Source of the DNA: Oscillibacter sp.
GTDB taxonomy: Bacteria; Bacillota; Clostridia; Oscillospirales; Oscillospiraceae
Direction: 5' to 3'
DNA: 10,580 nt
Assembly (NCBI GenBank): GCA_017380995.1
Contig: JAFOCY010000016.1
Coordinates: 1 to 10,580, forward strand
This document shows, piece after piece, positions 1 through 6,227 of the stretch. Under the pieces are notes generated by a model that saw nothing but the letters and a program-made list of their open reading frames with translations, was not told the DNA's origin and made no database searches. A program made the translations under genes and the position numbers. How positions within the stretch are numbered: the first letter of the stretch is position 1; every line of letters begins with the position of its first letter.

Positions 1-1366
1 CGACTATCATGCCTCCCGGGTGCTGCCGGGGTTTGAGCCGGACAGCAAGATCCGGATGCTCCAGCAGCTCAAGGACGATGTGGAGATCGTCATTGCCATC
101 ACTGCGTCTGACATTGAAAAGAGCAAGATCCGCGGCGATCTTGGCATCACCTATGAAGATGATGTTCTGCGCCTGATCGACATTTTCCGCGGCATGGACC
201 TGTATGTAGGCAGCGTCGTGGTCACCCGTTATACGGGACAGGCCGGAGCGGACGCTTTTATCCAGCGCCTTACCGCCCTTGGGATTCAGTGCTACCGCCA
301 TTATCCCATTGCCGGGTATCCTTCCAATGTGCCTTATGTGGTCAGCGACGAGGGCCTTGGCAAGAATGACTATATTGAGACCAGCCGTCCCCTGGTGGTG
401 GTCACAGCGCCCGGGCCCGGCAGCGGTAAGATGGCGACCTGCCTTTCCCAGCTCTATCATGATTATAAGCGGGGAGTGACCTCCGGTTACGCCAAGTTTG
501 AGACCTTCCCCATCTGGAACCTGCCCCTCAAGCATCCTGTGAACCTTGCCTATGAGGCCGCCACCGCTGACCTCAACGATGTGAATATGATCGACCCCTT
601 CCACCTGGAGGCTTACGGCGATATCGCTGTGAACTATAACCGGGATGTGGAGGTATTCCCTGTCCTCAGTGCGATTTTTGAGAAAATCCAGGGGGAGTGT
701 CCCTACCAGTCCCCCACGGATATGGGCGTAAATATGGCGGGCAGCTGCATCGTGGATGACGATGCCTGCTGTACTGCGTCCCGCCAGGAGATTTTGCGGC
801 GGTATTATACCGCCTGTGTGGAGCGGCTGCAGGGCAAGGCAACGGACGAGCCCGTTGAAAAGTTGGAACTGCTGATGAAGCAGGCTAAGGTCAGCAGGGA
901 TATCCGGCCTGCCATTGATGCTGCCAACGAGAAGGCGGCGGCCACCGGAGCCCCTGCCAGCGCTATGGTGCTTCATGACGGACGGGTCATCACCGGACGG
1001 ACCTCCGATACCCTGGGCGCTGCCAGCGCCATGCTCCTCAACGCCCTCAAGGCGCTGGGCGGGATCGGCGACCGGTTTGAGCTGATTTCTCAGCAGGTAC
1101 TGGAACCTGTGTGCCGGCTCAAAACGGAGTATCTGGGGCATAAGAATCCCCGTCTCCATACCGATGAGGTCCTGATGGCCCTGACCATCTCCGCTCTGAC
1201 CAATCCCATGGCGGAGCACGCCCAGCAGCAGCTGCCCAAGCTCAAGGGCTGTGATGCCCACTGCACCGTCATCCTCAGTGATGTGGACGCCAAGCTCCTC
1301 AAGCGCCTTGGTATCAATGTCAGCTGTGAGCCCCAGTACGAGACCAAAAAGCTCTACCACAAATAA
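1..1366 (+). CDS. UPF0371/DUF1846 family protein, 5'-truncated by the window edge
   Basis: Uncharacterised conserved protein of the UPF0371 (DUF1846) family; its biochemical role is not established. The frame is already open at base 2 (codons reading DYHASR lead into VLPGFEPDSKIRMLQQL), and the first in-frame start-like codon (GTG at 20) lies inside conserved family sequence. The true start is therefore upstream of the window and roughly 40-50 residues are missing. The family is usually about 490-505 residues; about 454 are present. The sequence has family hallmarks: the N-terminal GDLGITYEDDVLRLID segment, a glycine-rich P-loop-like APGPGSGKMAT (407-436), and DVNMIDPFHLEAYG in the middle. 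The TAA stop is followed by a hairpin terminator, so this gene ends its transcript. Family assignment is confident from memory of the conserved motifs; function is unknown. Confidence 0.92.
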   Translation, partial: DYHASRVLPGFEPDSKIRMLQQLKDDVEIVIAITASDIEKSKIRGDLGITYEDDVLRLIDIFRGMDLYVGSVVVTRYTGQAGADAFIQRLTALGIQCYRHYPIAGYPSNVPYVVSDEGLGKNDYIETSRPLVVVTAPGPGSGKMATCLSQLYHDYKRGVTSGYAKFETFPIWNLPLKHPVNLAYEAATADLNDVNMIDPFHLEAYGDIAVNYNRDVEVFPVLSAIFEKIQGECPYQSPTDMGVNMAGSCIVDDDACCTASRQEILRRYYTACVERLQGKATDEPVEKLELLMKQAKVSRDIRPAIDAANEKAAATGAPASAMVLHDGRVITGRTSDTLGAASAMLLNALKALGGIGDRFELISQQVLEPVCRLKTEYLGHKNPRLHTDEVLMALTISALTNPMAEHAQQQLPKLKGCDAHCTVILSDVDAKLLKRLGINVSCEPQYETKKLYHK

Positions 1367-1374
1367 ATCGTCGG

Positions 1375-1410
1375 GCGTGCTGCAGGACCGGTCTTGCAGC
1401 ACGCTTTTTT
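1375..1410 (+). terminator. Intrinsic terminator after the DUF1846 gene
   Basis: A perfect 10-bp stem (GCGTGCTGCA at 1375-1384 with TGCAGCACGC at 1395-1404) is followed directly by six T. The 10-nt loop can close further by four pairs (one a G-T). It lies 8 nt after the DUF1846 stop and ends 18 nt before tex. No promoter is visible between it and tex, so some readthrough or a promoter further upstream must feed tex. Confidence 0.85.
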
Positions 1411-1428
1411 CTGAAAGGAAGTCATCGT

Positions 1429-3591
1429 ATGGATCAGATCGTCAGCCTCCTTGCCCAGGAACTGGACAAGGACCCCAAACACATTGAAAATGTCATTACC
1501 CTCCTGGACGAGGGCAACACCATTCCCTTTATCGCCCGCTACCGCAAGGAGCTCCACGGCGCTATGGACGATACCTCTCTGCGCACGCTGGAAGAGCGCC
1601 TTGCCTATCTGCGGGGCCTTCAGGAGCGCCGGGAGGCGGTGAAGAAGTCCATTGCTGACCAGGGCAAGCTCACGGAGGAACTTGCCGCCGCCATCGACGC
1701 GGCGAAGACGTTGGCGGAAGTGGAGGACCTCTACCGTCCCTACAAGCAAAAGCGCCGCACCCGGGCCACCGTTGCCCGAGAGAAGGGACTGGCTCCGCTG
1801 GCAGAGCTTTTGCTGGCGCAGGCGCCAGACTGTCCTGCGCCTGAGGAGGCCGCAGCTTCTTATGTGGACGCCGAAAAGGGGGTGGAGACCGTTGAGGAGG
1901 CCCTTGCCGGGGCATCTGACATCATCGCTGAGACCATCAGTGATGACGCTGCCATTCGCGGTAAGCTCCGGGAGCTGATGGCGAAAAACGGCGTGCTCCG
2001 GTCCGTTGCCGCTGTGGAGGAAGACACCGTTTACCGTCTGTACTATGATTTTACCCAGTCCATTGCCAAAATGCAGGGACACCAGACCCTGGCCGTCAAC
2101 CGGGGCGAGCGGGAGGAGAAGCTGAAGGTCTCCATCGAGCTGGACCGGGAGCTTGCTTTGAGGACGCTGCGCCGGGCTGTGGTGATCCCCGGAAGTCGCT
2201 GTATGGAGTTCATCAAGGCCGCTGCCGAGGATGCCTATGACCGCCTGATCTTCCCCTCCTTGGAGCGGGAGGCCCGGGCGGAGCTGACCGAAACGGCGGC
2301 GGAAGGCGCCATCGGCCAGTTTGCCTTGAACCTGCGTCCCCTTTTGATGCAGCCTCCTGTCAAGGGCAAGGTCACTATGGGCCTGGACCCCGGATACCGC
2401 ATGGGCTGTAAGGTGGCGGTGGTGGATGAGACCGGCAAGGTGCTCTCTACCACCGTGGTCTATCCCACCTATGGTGAGCGGCAGAAGCAGGACGCCATTA
2501 AAGTGCTCACTAAAATGGTTGAAAAGGACAATATAGAACACATCGCCATTGGAAATGGCACTGCCAGCCGGGAGACGGAGCAGATGACCGTGGAGCTGAT
2601 CCGGGCGCTTTCCGCCAAGGGAAGAAAGGTCAGCTACATGATCGTCTCCGAGGCGGGAGCCTCTGTGTACTCGGCCTCCAAGCTGGCAGCGGAGGAATTT
2701 CCCCAGTTTGATGTGAATCTCCGTTCCGCTGTCTCCATTGCCCGCCGCCTCCAGGACCCTCTGGCGGAGCTGGTGAAAATTGACCCCAAGGCGATTGGTG
2801 TAGGCCAGTACCAGCATGACTGCCCGCAAAAGCGGCTGGATGAGGCCCTCTCCGGTGTGGTGGAGGACTGTGTCAACGCCGTGGGCGTGGATGTGAACAC
2901 TGCCTCTGCATCCCTTCTTCAGCGTGTTGCAGGATTGAACGCCACCACCGCCAAAAACGTGGTGGCCTACCGGGAGGAAAACGGCGCCTTTACCACCCGC
3001 AAACAGATCCTGAAAGTTCCGAAACTTGGTCCCAAGGCCTTCCAGCAGTGCGCAGGCTTCCTCCGGGTACCGGAGAGCAAAAGCGTGCTGGATACCACGG
3101 CTGTCCACCCGGAGAGCTATGCTGCGGCAGAAAAGCTGCTGTCTCTCACCGGCTATACCCTGGCCGACGTAAAGGCAGGCAATCTTGCGGACCTCCCCAA
3201 GCGCCTGGCTGCCTATGGCGAGGAGAAGGCCGCCGCGCAGTGCGGTGTGGGTGTGCCTACGCTGAAGGATGTGGTAAGTGAGCTGATGAAGCCCGGCCGG
3301 GATATTCGCGATGAACTGCCCAAGCCCATCCTCCGGACAGATGTGCTGGAGATGAAGGACTTAAAGCCCGGCATGCAGCTTACCGGCACAGTGCGAAACG
3401 TCATCGACTTTGGCGTGTTCGTGGATATCGGCGTCCATCAGGATGGCCTGGTCCATATCTCCCAGGTGGCAGACAAGTTCTTGAAGCATCCTTCCGAGGC
3501 TGTGAAGGTGGGGGATGTTGTAAAGGTCGTGGTCCTGGATGTGGACGAGAAGAAAAAGCGTATCAGCCTCTCTATGAGACAGGCGAAATGA
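1429..3591 (+). CDS. tex: Tex, S1-domain RNA-binding transcription accessory protein
   Basis: Tex is a conserved cytoplasmic nucleic-acid-binding protein linked to transcription and RNA metabolism. The 720-residue length is normal for the family. Domain order: the helical Tex N-terminal region with RYRKELHG (about 37-44) and LYRPYKQKRRTRATVAR (about 100-116); a YqgF/RNase H-like core starting at GLDPGYR (318-324), with IGNGTASRETE (374-384) and SEAGASVYSAS (from 407); helix-hairpin-helix repeats around VGVDVNTAS (485 on) to about 550; and a C-terminal S1 domain (about 645-718) with GVFVDIGVHQDGLVHIS. The ATG is placed 9 nt after an AAGGA ribosome binding site (1415-1419). The gene stands alone between two terminators. 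No truncation or missing motif was noticed. Confidence 0.97.
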   Translation: MDQIVSLLAQELDKDPKHIENVITLLDEGNTIPFIARYRKELHGAMDDTSLRTLEERLAYLRGLQERREAVKKSIADQGKLTEELAAAIDAAKTLAEVEDLYRPYKQKRRTRATVAREKGLAPLAELLLAQAPDCPAPEEAAASYVDAEKGVETVEEALAGASDIIAETISDDAAIRGKLRELMAKNGVLRSVAAVEEDTVYRLYYDFTQSIAKMQGHQTLAVNRGEREEKLKVSIELDRELALRTLRRAVVIPGSRCMEFIKAAAEDAYDRLIFPSLEREARAELTETAAEGAIGQFALNLRPLLMQPPVKGKVTMGLDPGYRMGCKVAVVDETGKVLSTTVVYPTYGERQKQDAIKVLTKMVEKDNIEHIAIGNGTASRETEQMTVELIRALSAKGRKVSYMIVSEAGASVYSASKLAAEEFPQFDVNLRSAVSIARRLQDPLAELVKIDPKAIGVGQYQHDCPQKRLDEALSGVVEDCVNAVGVDVNTASASLLQRVAGLNATTAKNVVAYREENGAFTTRKQILKVPKLGPKAFQQCAGFLRVPESKSVLDTTAVHPESYAAAEKLLSLTGYTLADVKAGNLADLPKRLAAYGEEKAAAQCGVGVPTLKDVVSELMKPGRDIRDELPKPILRTDVLEMKDLKPGMQLTGTVRNVIDFGVFVDIGVHQDGLVHISQVADKFLKHPSEAVKVGDVVKVVVLDVDEKKKRISLSMRQAK

Positions 3592-3592
3592 T

Positions 3593-3630
3593 AAAAAGAA
3601 GGAACGGTCATTGGACTGTTCCTTCTTTTT
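3593..3630. terminator. Bidirectional terminator shared by tex and the convergent sigma operon
   Basis: AAAAAGAAGGAAC (3593-3605) pairs perfectly with GTTCCTTCTTTTT (3618-3630). Four more pairs (3606-3609 with 3614-3617, one of them G-T) close on an ATTG tetraloop, giving a stem of about 17 bp. The A-rich and T-rich arms provide a U tract in both directions. It begins 2 nt after the tex stop and ends 2 nt before the stop of the minus-strand operon. Confidence 0.9.
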
Positions 3631-3631
3631 A

Positions 3632-3943
3632 TCACCAATACCAGATATATTCCGGGTGCCACACCAGCATATAAGCAGCGGCGTACAGGCATACTGCGGT
3701 GCAGACCAGGACACAGCAGAGGATCATGCCCACCCAGTCGTACTTCACCTTGCCGCCGCCCCGGGCAGCCACCAGGGTCTCCAGCCCTAAGCTGATGAGG
3801 ATCACCGGGGAGACCTGGAGAACCAGCTCCATCTCCAGGGCGGGAAAGAGCATACTCAGGAGCATACAGACGCCCGCTGTCACCAACGTGAGTCCCATGG
3901 TCAGCGTGCCTACCCGGCGGGCAGGGCGGTCATTCATCTCCAT
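3632..3943 (-). CDS. Small three-helix membrane protein, last gene of the ECF sigma operon
   Basis: Hypothetical inner-membrane protein of 103 residues. Hydrophobic segments lie at about 11-33, 40-59 and 70-95; the second (VSPVILISLGLETLV) resembles the helix pair seen in LiaF/LiaI-like and DUF5668-type small membrane proteins. That likeness is an impression, not a family assignment. The protein ends in an aromatic-rich tail (WHPEYIWYW). The reading frame is open further upstream, but I choose ATG at 3943 because GAGGAGG lies 6 nt before it and this gives a 14-nt overlap with the preceding gene, as elsewhere in this operon; a second ATG at 3937 is possible. Being encoded with a sigma/anti-sigma pair suggests a role in envelope sensing or response, which is inference. 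Confidence 0.8.
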   Translation of the reverse strand: MEMNDRPARRVGTLTMGLTLVTAGVCMLLSMLFPALEMELVLQVSPVILISLGLETLVAARGGGKVKYDWVGMILCCVLVCTAVCLYAAAYMLVWHPEYIWYW

Positions 3944-4547
3944 GCTCGGCCTCCTCTTTTTCCACCGCAGGAGGCTCCTCCGTGAGTGGCGCAGACACCG
4001 GGGGGACGAACACCGGGATCTCCTCGGCAGAATCCGCTTTCCTGGGACCCCGGATGAACCACACACCCAATGCGATGATGCCGAAGGTTACCACCAGCCG
4101 GGGAACATCGTACACCAATAGCTCGTAAAGCCAGTTGAGATACTCAAACTGCCACAAAAAGGAGGCCAGGCGCTGGATGATGCGCTCATAGAGCATATAC
4201 AAGCCCAGGGCCACCAGGATCCAGCCCAGCAGGGAGTGGCGCTCCCGGCAGAGGGCGTTGATTTTTTCGCTGTCCACATCGGAAAGACCGAAGAGAAATT
4301 CATCCTCTCCCGCAGTGCCGTTTTCCAGGTGGGTACGAAGATTGTAACTGTCAAAGTAGGTGTAGAGCCAGATGGGGAACAGCATGAACAGCAGGATATC
4401 CAGACCAAAGAAAAAGACCACTGTCAGCCATCCCCAGAACACCAACATCAAACTCGATCCCCGCTTCATGTATCCCTGGTACATCTGTCCGCAGCCGGGG
4501 ATGCAGCTGCATAGGAACAGGAAAAGTCCGCGCTTATGCTGTTTCAT
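3930..4547 (-). CDS. TM2-domain-like multi-pass membrane protein in the ECF sigma operon
   Basis: Hypothetical membrane protein of 205 residues. The N-terminus has the pattern PGCGQMYQGYMKRG (17-30) between hydrophobic stretches (8-16 and 33-63), which matches the TM2 domain signature (PG.GQ.Y.G....G). A polar stretch (about 66-103) follows, then two more helices (about 104-122 and 148-167), and finally an acidic proline/glutamate-rich cytoplasmic-type tail (170-205). The start at 4547 overlaps the stop of the anti-sigma gene as ATGA, with GGAGG about 9 nt upstream, so translation is probably coupled. Function is not known. Its position directly behind an anti-sigma gene with a very short outside domain makes it a candidate accessory sensor or a stress-induced membrane effector (inference). 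Confidence 0.82.
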   Translation of the reverse strand: MKQHKRGLFLFLCSCIPGCGQMYQGYMKRGSSLMLVFWGWLTVVFFFGLDILLFMLFPIWLYTYFDSYNLRTHLENGTAGEDEFLFGLSDVDSEKINALCRERHSLLGWILVALGLYMLYERIIQRLASFLWQFEYLNWLYELLVYDVPRLVVTFGIIALGVWFIRGPRKADSAEEIPVFVPPVSAPLTEEPPAVEKEEAEHGDE

Positions 4548-4975
4548 TTTGATTTACCTCCAATATCGGGCAGTTCCAGCCCGTCCAAAAATTCGTTTAC
4601 GCCTGATAGCAGGTTGCCAAGGGTTTCCTCCACTCGCTCCGTAAGGCCCGGTCCTTCTACCAGGGTGCGCTGGGGCAGGGGGATGTCCGCCCATACCAGG
4701 GTCAATGCCAGGGCCATGGCGGCAGCTGCCGTAGCGTACCGGGAAGTGAGAATGCGCACTGTCCGTTCCCGGATCTTCCGCCAGATGGTATGCCGGCAGC
4801 TTACCTCCGGCGTTAGGAGCAGGTTTCCTGCCAGGGCATCGGTGTAGCGCTGGAGACAAAAATCGCAGTAACTCAGATGTTCCGCAAGCTCCAGGCGGGT
4901 AAGCGCATCCAATTCTTCACCGCTGACCAGAGCGGCAATGGCCTGATCTCGCAGGTGTCCGTTTTGGTCAAACAT
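4544..4975 (-). CDS. Putative anti-sigma factor, zinc-finger (zf-HC2/ZAS type) with one TM helix
   Basis: Predicted membrane-anchored inhibitor of the ECF sigma factor encoded just upstream. The 143-residue protein has an N-terminal cytoplasmic zinc-finger motif H33-x3-C37-x2-C40 (EHLSYCDFC), the core of ZAS anti-sigma domains. One hydrophobic helix follows at about 80-96 (YATAAAAMALALTLVWA), and only about 47 residues lie beyond it, ending near a short hydrophobic/acidic segment. The frame is open further upstream, but ATG 4975 is preferred: AAAGGAGGT lies about 8 nt before it, and it overlaps the sigma gene by 8 nt. The known ZAS mechanism is that the domain holds the sigma factor until a signal or proteolysis releases it. 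The short outer part suggests that any signal is sensed through partners or within the membrane (inference). Confidence 0.88.
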   Translation of the reverse strand: MFDQNGHLRDQAIAALVSGEELDALTRLELAEHLSYCDFCLQRYTDALAGNLLLTPEVSCRHTIWRKIRERTVRILTSRYATAAAAMALALTLVWADIPLPQRTLVEGPGLTERVEETLGNLLSGVNEFLDGLELPDIGGKSK

Positions 4976-5483
4976 GGCCTGACCTCCTTTCCAGATATGC
5001 ACGCAAAAGCTTTTTCCCACGGTTTAGCTGGGTGTACACGGTTTTTACCGGCCGTCCCAGTTCCACGGCTGCTTCTTCCACGGAGCGTTCTTCCAGCAAG
5101 CACAGCCGCAATACCGGACCGTAAGGTTCCGGGAATGTCCGGATAGCCTCTGCCGCGTCCGCTGCCCGAAGCTTTTCCAGGGCCACCGTCTCTGCCGGTG
5201 GGGAGAGTCCCGGAGGCATTTCCTCATCTCCGGCCAGGTCCACCCGCCGGTTCCAGGCGCTTTGCAGGTGGTCCTTGCACTTGTTGGAAGCAATGCGCCC
5301 CAGCCATTGGCGCTCATATCCTTTGGGACAGGTATCCATGTGGAGCCAGGCGGAGAGGAAGGTGTCCTGGGTGAGGTCCTGAGCGGTATGAGGCTCCCTT
5401 GTAAACTGAAAGCAGATGGTATATACCAGCCGTTCATACTGTTCTGCAAAGGCTGTAAATTCGCTTTTTGTCAGTGACACCAC
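4968..5483 (-). CDS. ECF-family RNA polymerase sigma factor
   Basis: Group 4 (ECF) sigma factor directing RNA polymerase to a dedicated promoter set. At up to 171 residues it has the two-domain ECF build: region 2 at about 12-75, with AQDLTQDTFLSAW (34-46) and the promoter-melting/-10 contact part WLGRIASNKCKDHL (60-73); then a linker; then region 4 at about 102-165, with the helix-turn-helix SVEEAAVELGRPVKTVYTQL (134-153). It has no region 3 and no long extension. It is the first gene of a four-gene operon with its anti-sigma next. The start is uncertain: GTG 5483 and GTG 5480 sit on or 2 nt from the GGGAGG site (5483-5488), whereas a CTG at 5474 has ideal 8-nt spacing. An ECF-like promoter lies immediately upstream, consistent with autoregulation. 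Confidence 0.93.
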   Translation of the reverse strand: MVSLTKSEFTAFAEQYERLVYTICFQFTREPHTAQDLTQDTFLSAWLHMDTCPKGYERQWLGRIASNKCKDHLQSAWNRRVDLAGDEEMPPGLSPPAETVALEKLRAADAAEAIRTFPEPYGPVLRLCLLEERSVEEAAVELGRPVKTVYTQLNRGKKLLRAYLERRSGHV

Positions 5484-5509
5484 CTCCCTTCGTTGTTGTC
5501 GACACTTAT

Positions 5510-5538
5510 ATTACGGCAGGCGGCAGGAAATTTCTTCA
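5510..5538 (-). promoter_or_regulatory. Candidate ECF-type autoregulated promoter of the sigma operon
   Basis: Read on the minus strand, TGAAGA (5538-5533), 17 nt and CGTAAT (5515-5510) resemble the Firmicutes ECF promoter form (SigW-like TGAAAC, 16-17 nt, CGTA). A start about 7 nt downstream would give a leader of roughly 20-30 nt before the sigma coding region. No good TTGACA-type -35 is present at the matching distance for the overlapping TAATAT, which favours the ECF reading. Confidence 0.55.
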
Positions 5539-5572
5539 GAAAAATGAGAACTTTTTTGATGGCGCGGAGTTA

Positions 5573-5591
5573 GCCTTTTTCGGAAAAAGGC
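5573..5591. repeat. Perfect 8-bp inverted repeat in the divergent intergenic region
   Basis: GCCTTTTT (5573-5580) and AAAAAGGC (5584-5591) are separated by CGG. The repeat lies 20 nt before the -35 of the dCMP deaminase promoter and 35 nt behind the -35 of the sigma promoter. It has no following T tract, so it is unlikely to be a terminator. It could be an operator or a chance A/T-rich hairpin. The rest of the 183-bp gap (5484-5666) holds the two promoters and nothing else that I recognise. Confidence 0.4.
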
Positions 5592-5610
5592 GGGAATTTT
5601 GTGGTTTCTC

Positions 5611-5640
5611 TTGTCAGGACCGCTTGGAGCGTGTTAAGAT
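5611..5640 (+). promoter_or_regulatory. Candidate SigA promoter of the dCMP deaminase-glsA unit
   Basis: TTGTCA (5611-5616), an 18-nt spacer and TAAGAT (5635-5640), with TG one base before the -10 (extended -10: TGT TAAGAT). The predicted start falls in the A tract at about 5645-5648, shortly before the GGAGGT ribosome binding site (5655-5660), which is 6 nt from the ATG. Confidence 0.6.
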
Positions 5641-5666
5641 AAAAAAAACACAACGGAGGTACATTT

Positions 5667-6176
5667 ATGGCCCGCATCAGCAAAGAAAACTACTATCTGG
5701 ATATTGCCGAGACCGTTTTGGAGCGGGCTACCTGCCTGCGCCGGGTGTACGGCGCCATCATCGTGAAAAATGACGAGATCATCTCCACCGGCTATAACGG
5801 CGCACCCCGCGGCCGCGCCAACTGCGTGGATATGGGCTACTGCACCCGGGAACTGATGAAGATCCCCCGGGGCGAGCGCTATGAGCTTTGCCGCTCCATT
5901 CACGCGGAGGCCAATGCCATCATTTCCGCCAGCCGCAGAGATATGGTGGGCGGCACCATCTATCTTGTGGGCCGGGATGCCCGCACCGGAGAGCTTCTGG
6001 GGGATGCCACTTCCTGCATGATGTGCCGCCGCATGGTCATCAATGCGGGACTGGATAAGGTGGTCATTCGCCGCAGCAAGACGGAATTTGAAGTAGTGGA
6101 TGTGCAGGAGTGGGTGAATGAGGATGACCTCCAGATTCCTGCCTTTGATGCTGACGCGATTTTGAATAAAATGTGA
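5667..6176 (+). CDS. dCMP deaminase family zinc protein (ComEB type)
   Basis: Cytosolic zinc-dependent deaminase, most likely converting dCMP to dUMP for thymidylate synthesis. The 169-residue protein has the cytidine/deoxycytidylate deaminase fold signature: STGYNGAPRG (40-49), typical of dCMP deaminases; the catalytic HAE at His79-Ala80-Glu81; and the zinc cysteines Cys117 and Cys120 in SCMMC, where most relatives have PCxxC. Extra cysteines precede the HAE motif (CVDMGYC and ELC), as in other ComEB-like proteins. The ATG has GGAGGT 6 nt upstream. The gene is divergent from the sigma operon and is followed after 51 nt by glsA with no terminator between, so the two are probably co-transcribed. 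Substrate choice (dCMP rather than another cytosine nucleotide) is inferred from family likeness. Confidence 0.9.
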   Translation: MARISKENYYLDIAETVLERATCLRRVYGAIIVKNDEIISTGYNGAPRGRANCVDMGYCTRELMKIPRGERYELCRSIHAEANAIISASRRDMVGGTIYLVGRDARTGELLGDATSCMMCRRMVINAGLDKVVIRRSKTEFEVVDVQEWVNEDDLQIPAFDADAILNKM

Positions 6177-6227
6177 GCCCCCTCCCTTTATGCTGAAAAA
6201 TAAAATAGAGAAGGAGACTACATCCAT

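Noticed and set aside
1354..3108. 584-residue open frame antisense to tex
   Set aside because: It lies wholly opposite a clearly conserved gene, has low-complexity composition rich in His, Gly, Leu and Arg with no recognisable domain, and its length is explained by the G/C bias at third codon positions of tex.
3944..4066. Longer version of the small membrane protein starting at 4066
   Set aside because: The extra N-terminus is Arg/Ser-rich translation of the overlapping TM2-like gene; the ATG at 3943 has an ideal ribosome binding site.
4976..5020. Longer anti-sigma start at 5020
   Set aside because: It would overlap the sigma gene by 53 nt and lacks a good site, while ATG 4975 sits 8 nt after AAAGGAGGT.
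5571..5600. Possible terminator in the divergent intergenic region
   Set aside because: The GCCTTTTT/AAAAAGGC hairpin has a three-base loop and no U tract after the stem on either strand, and no gene ends there.
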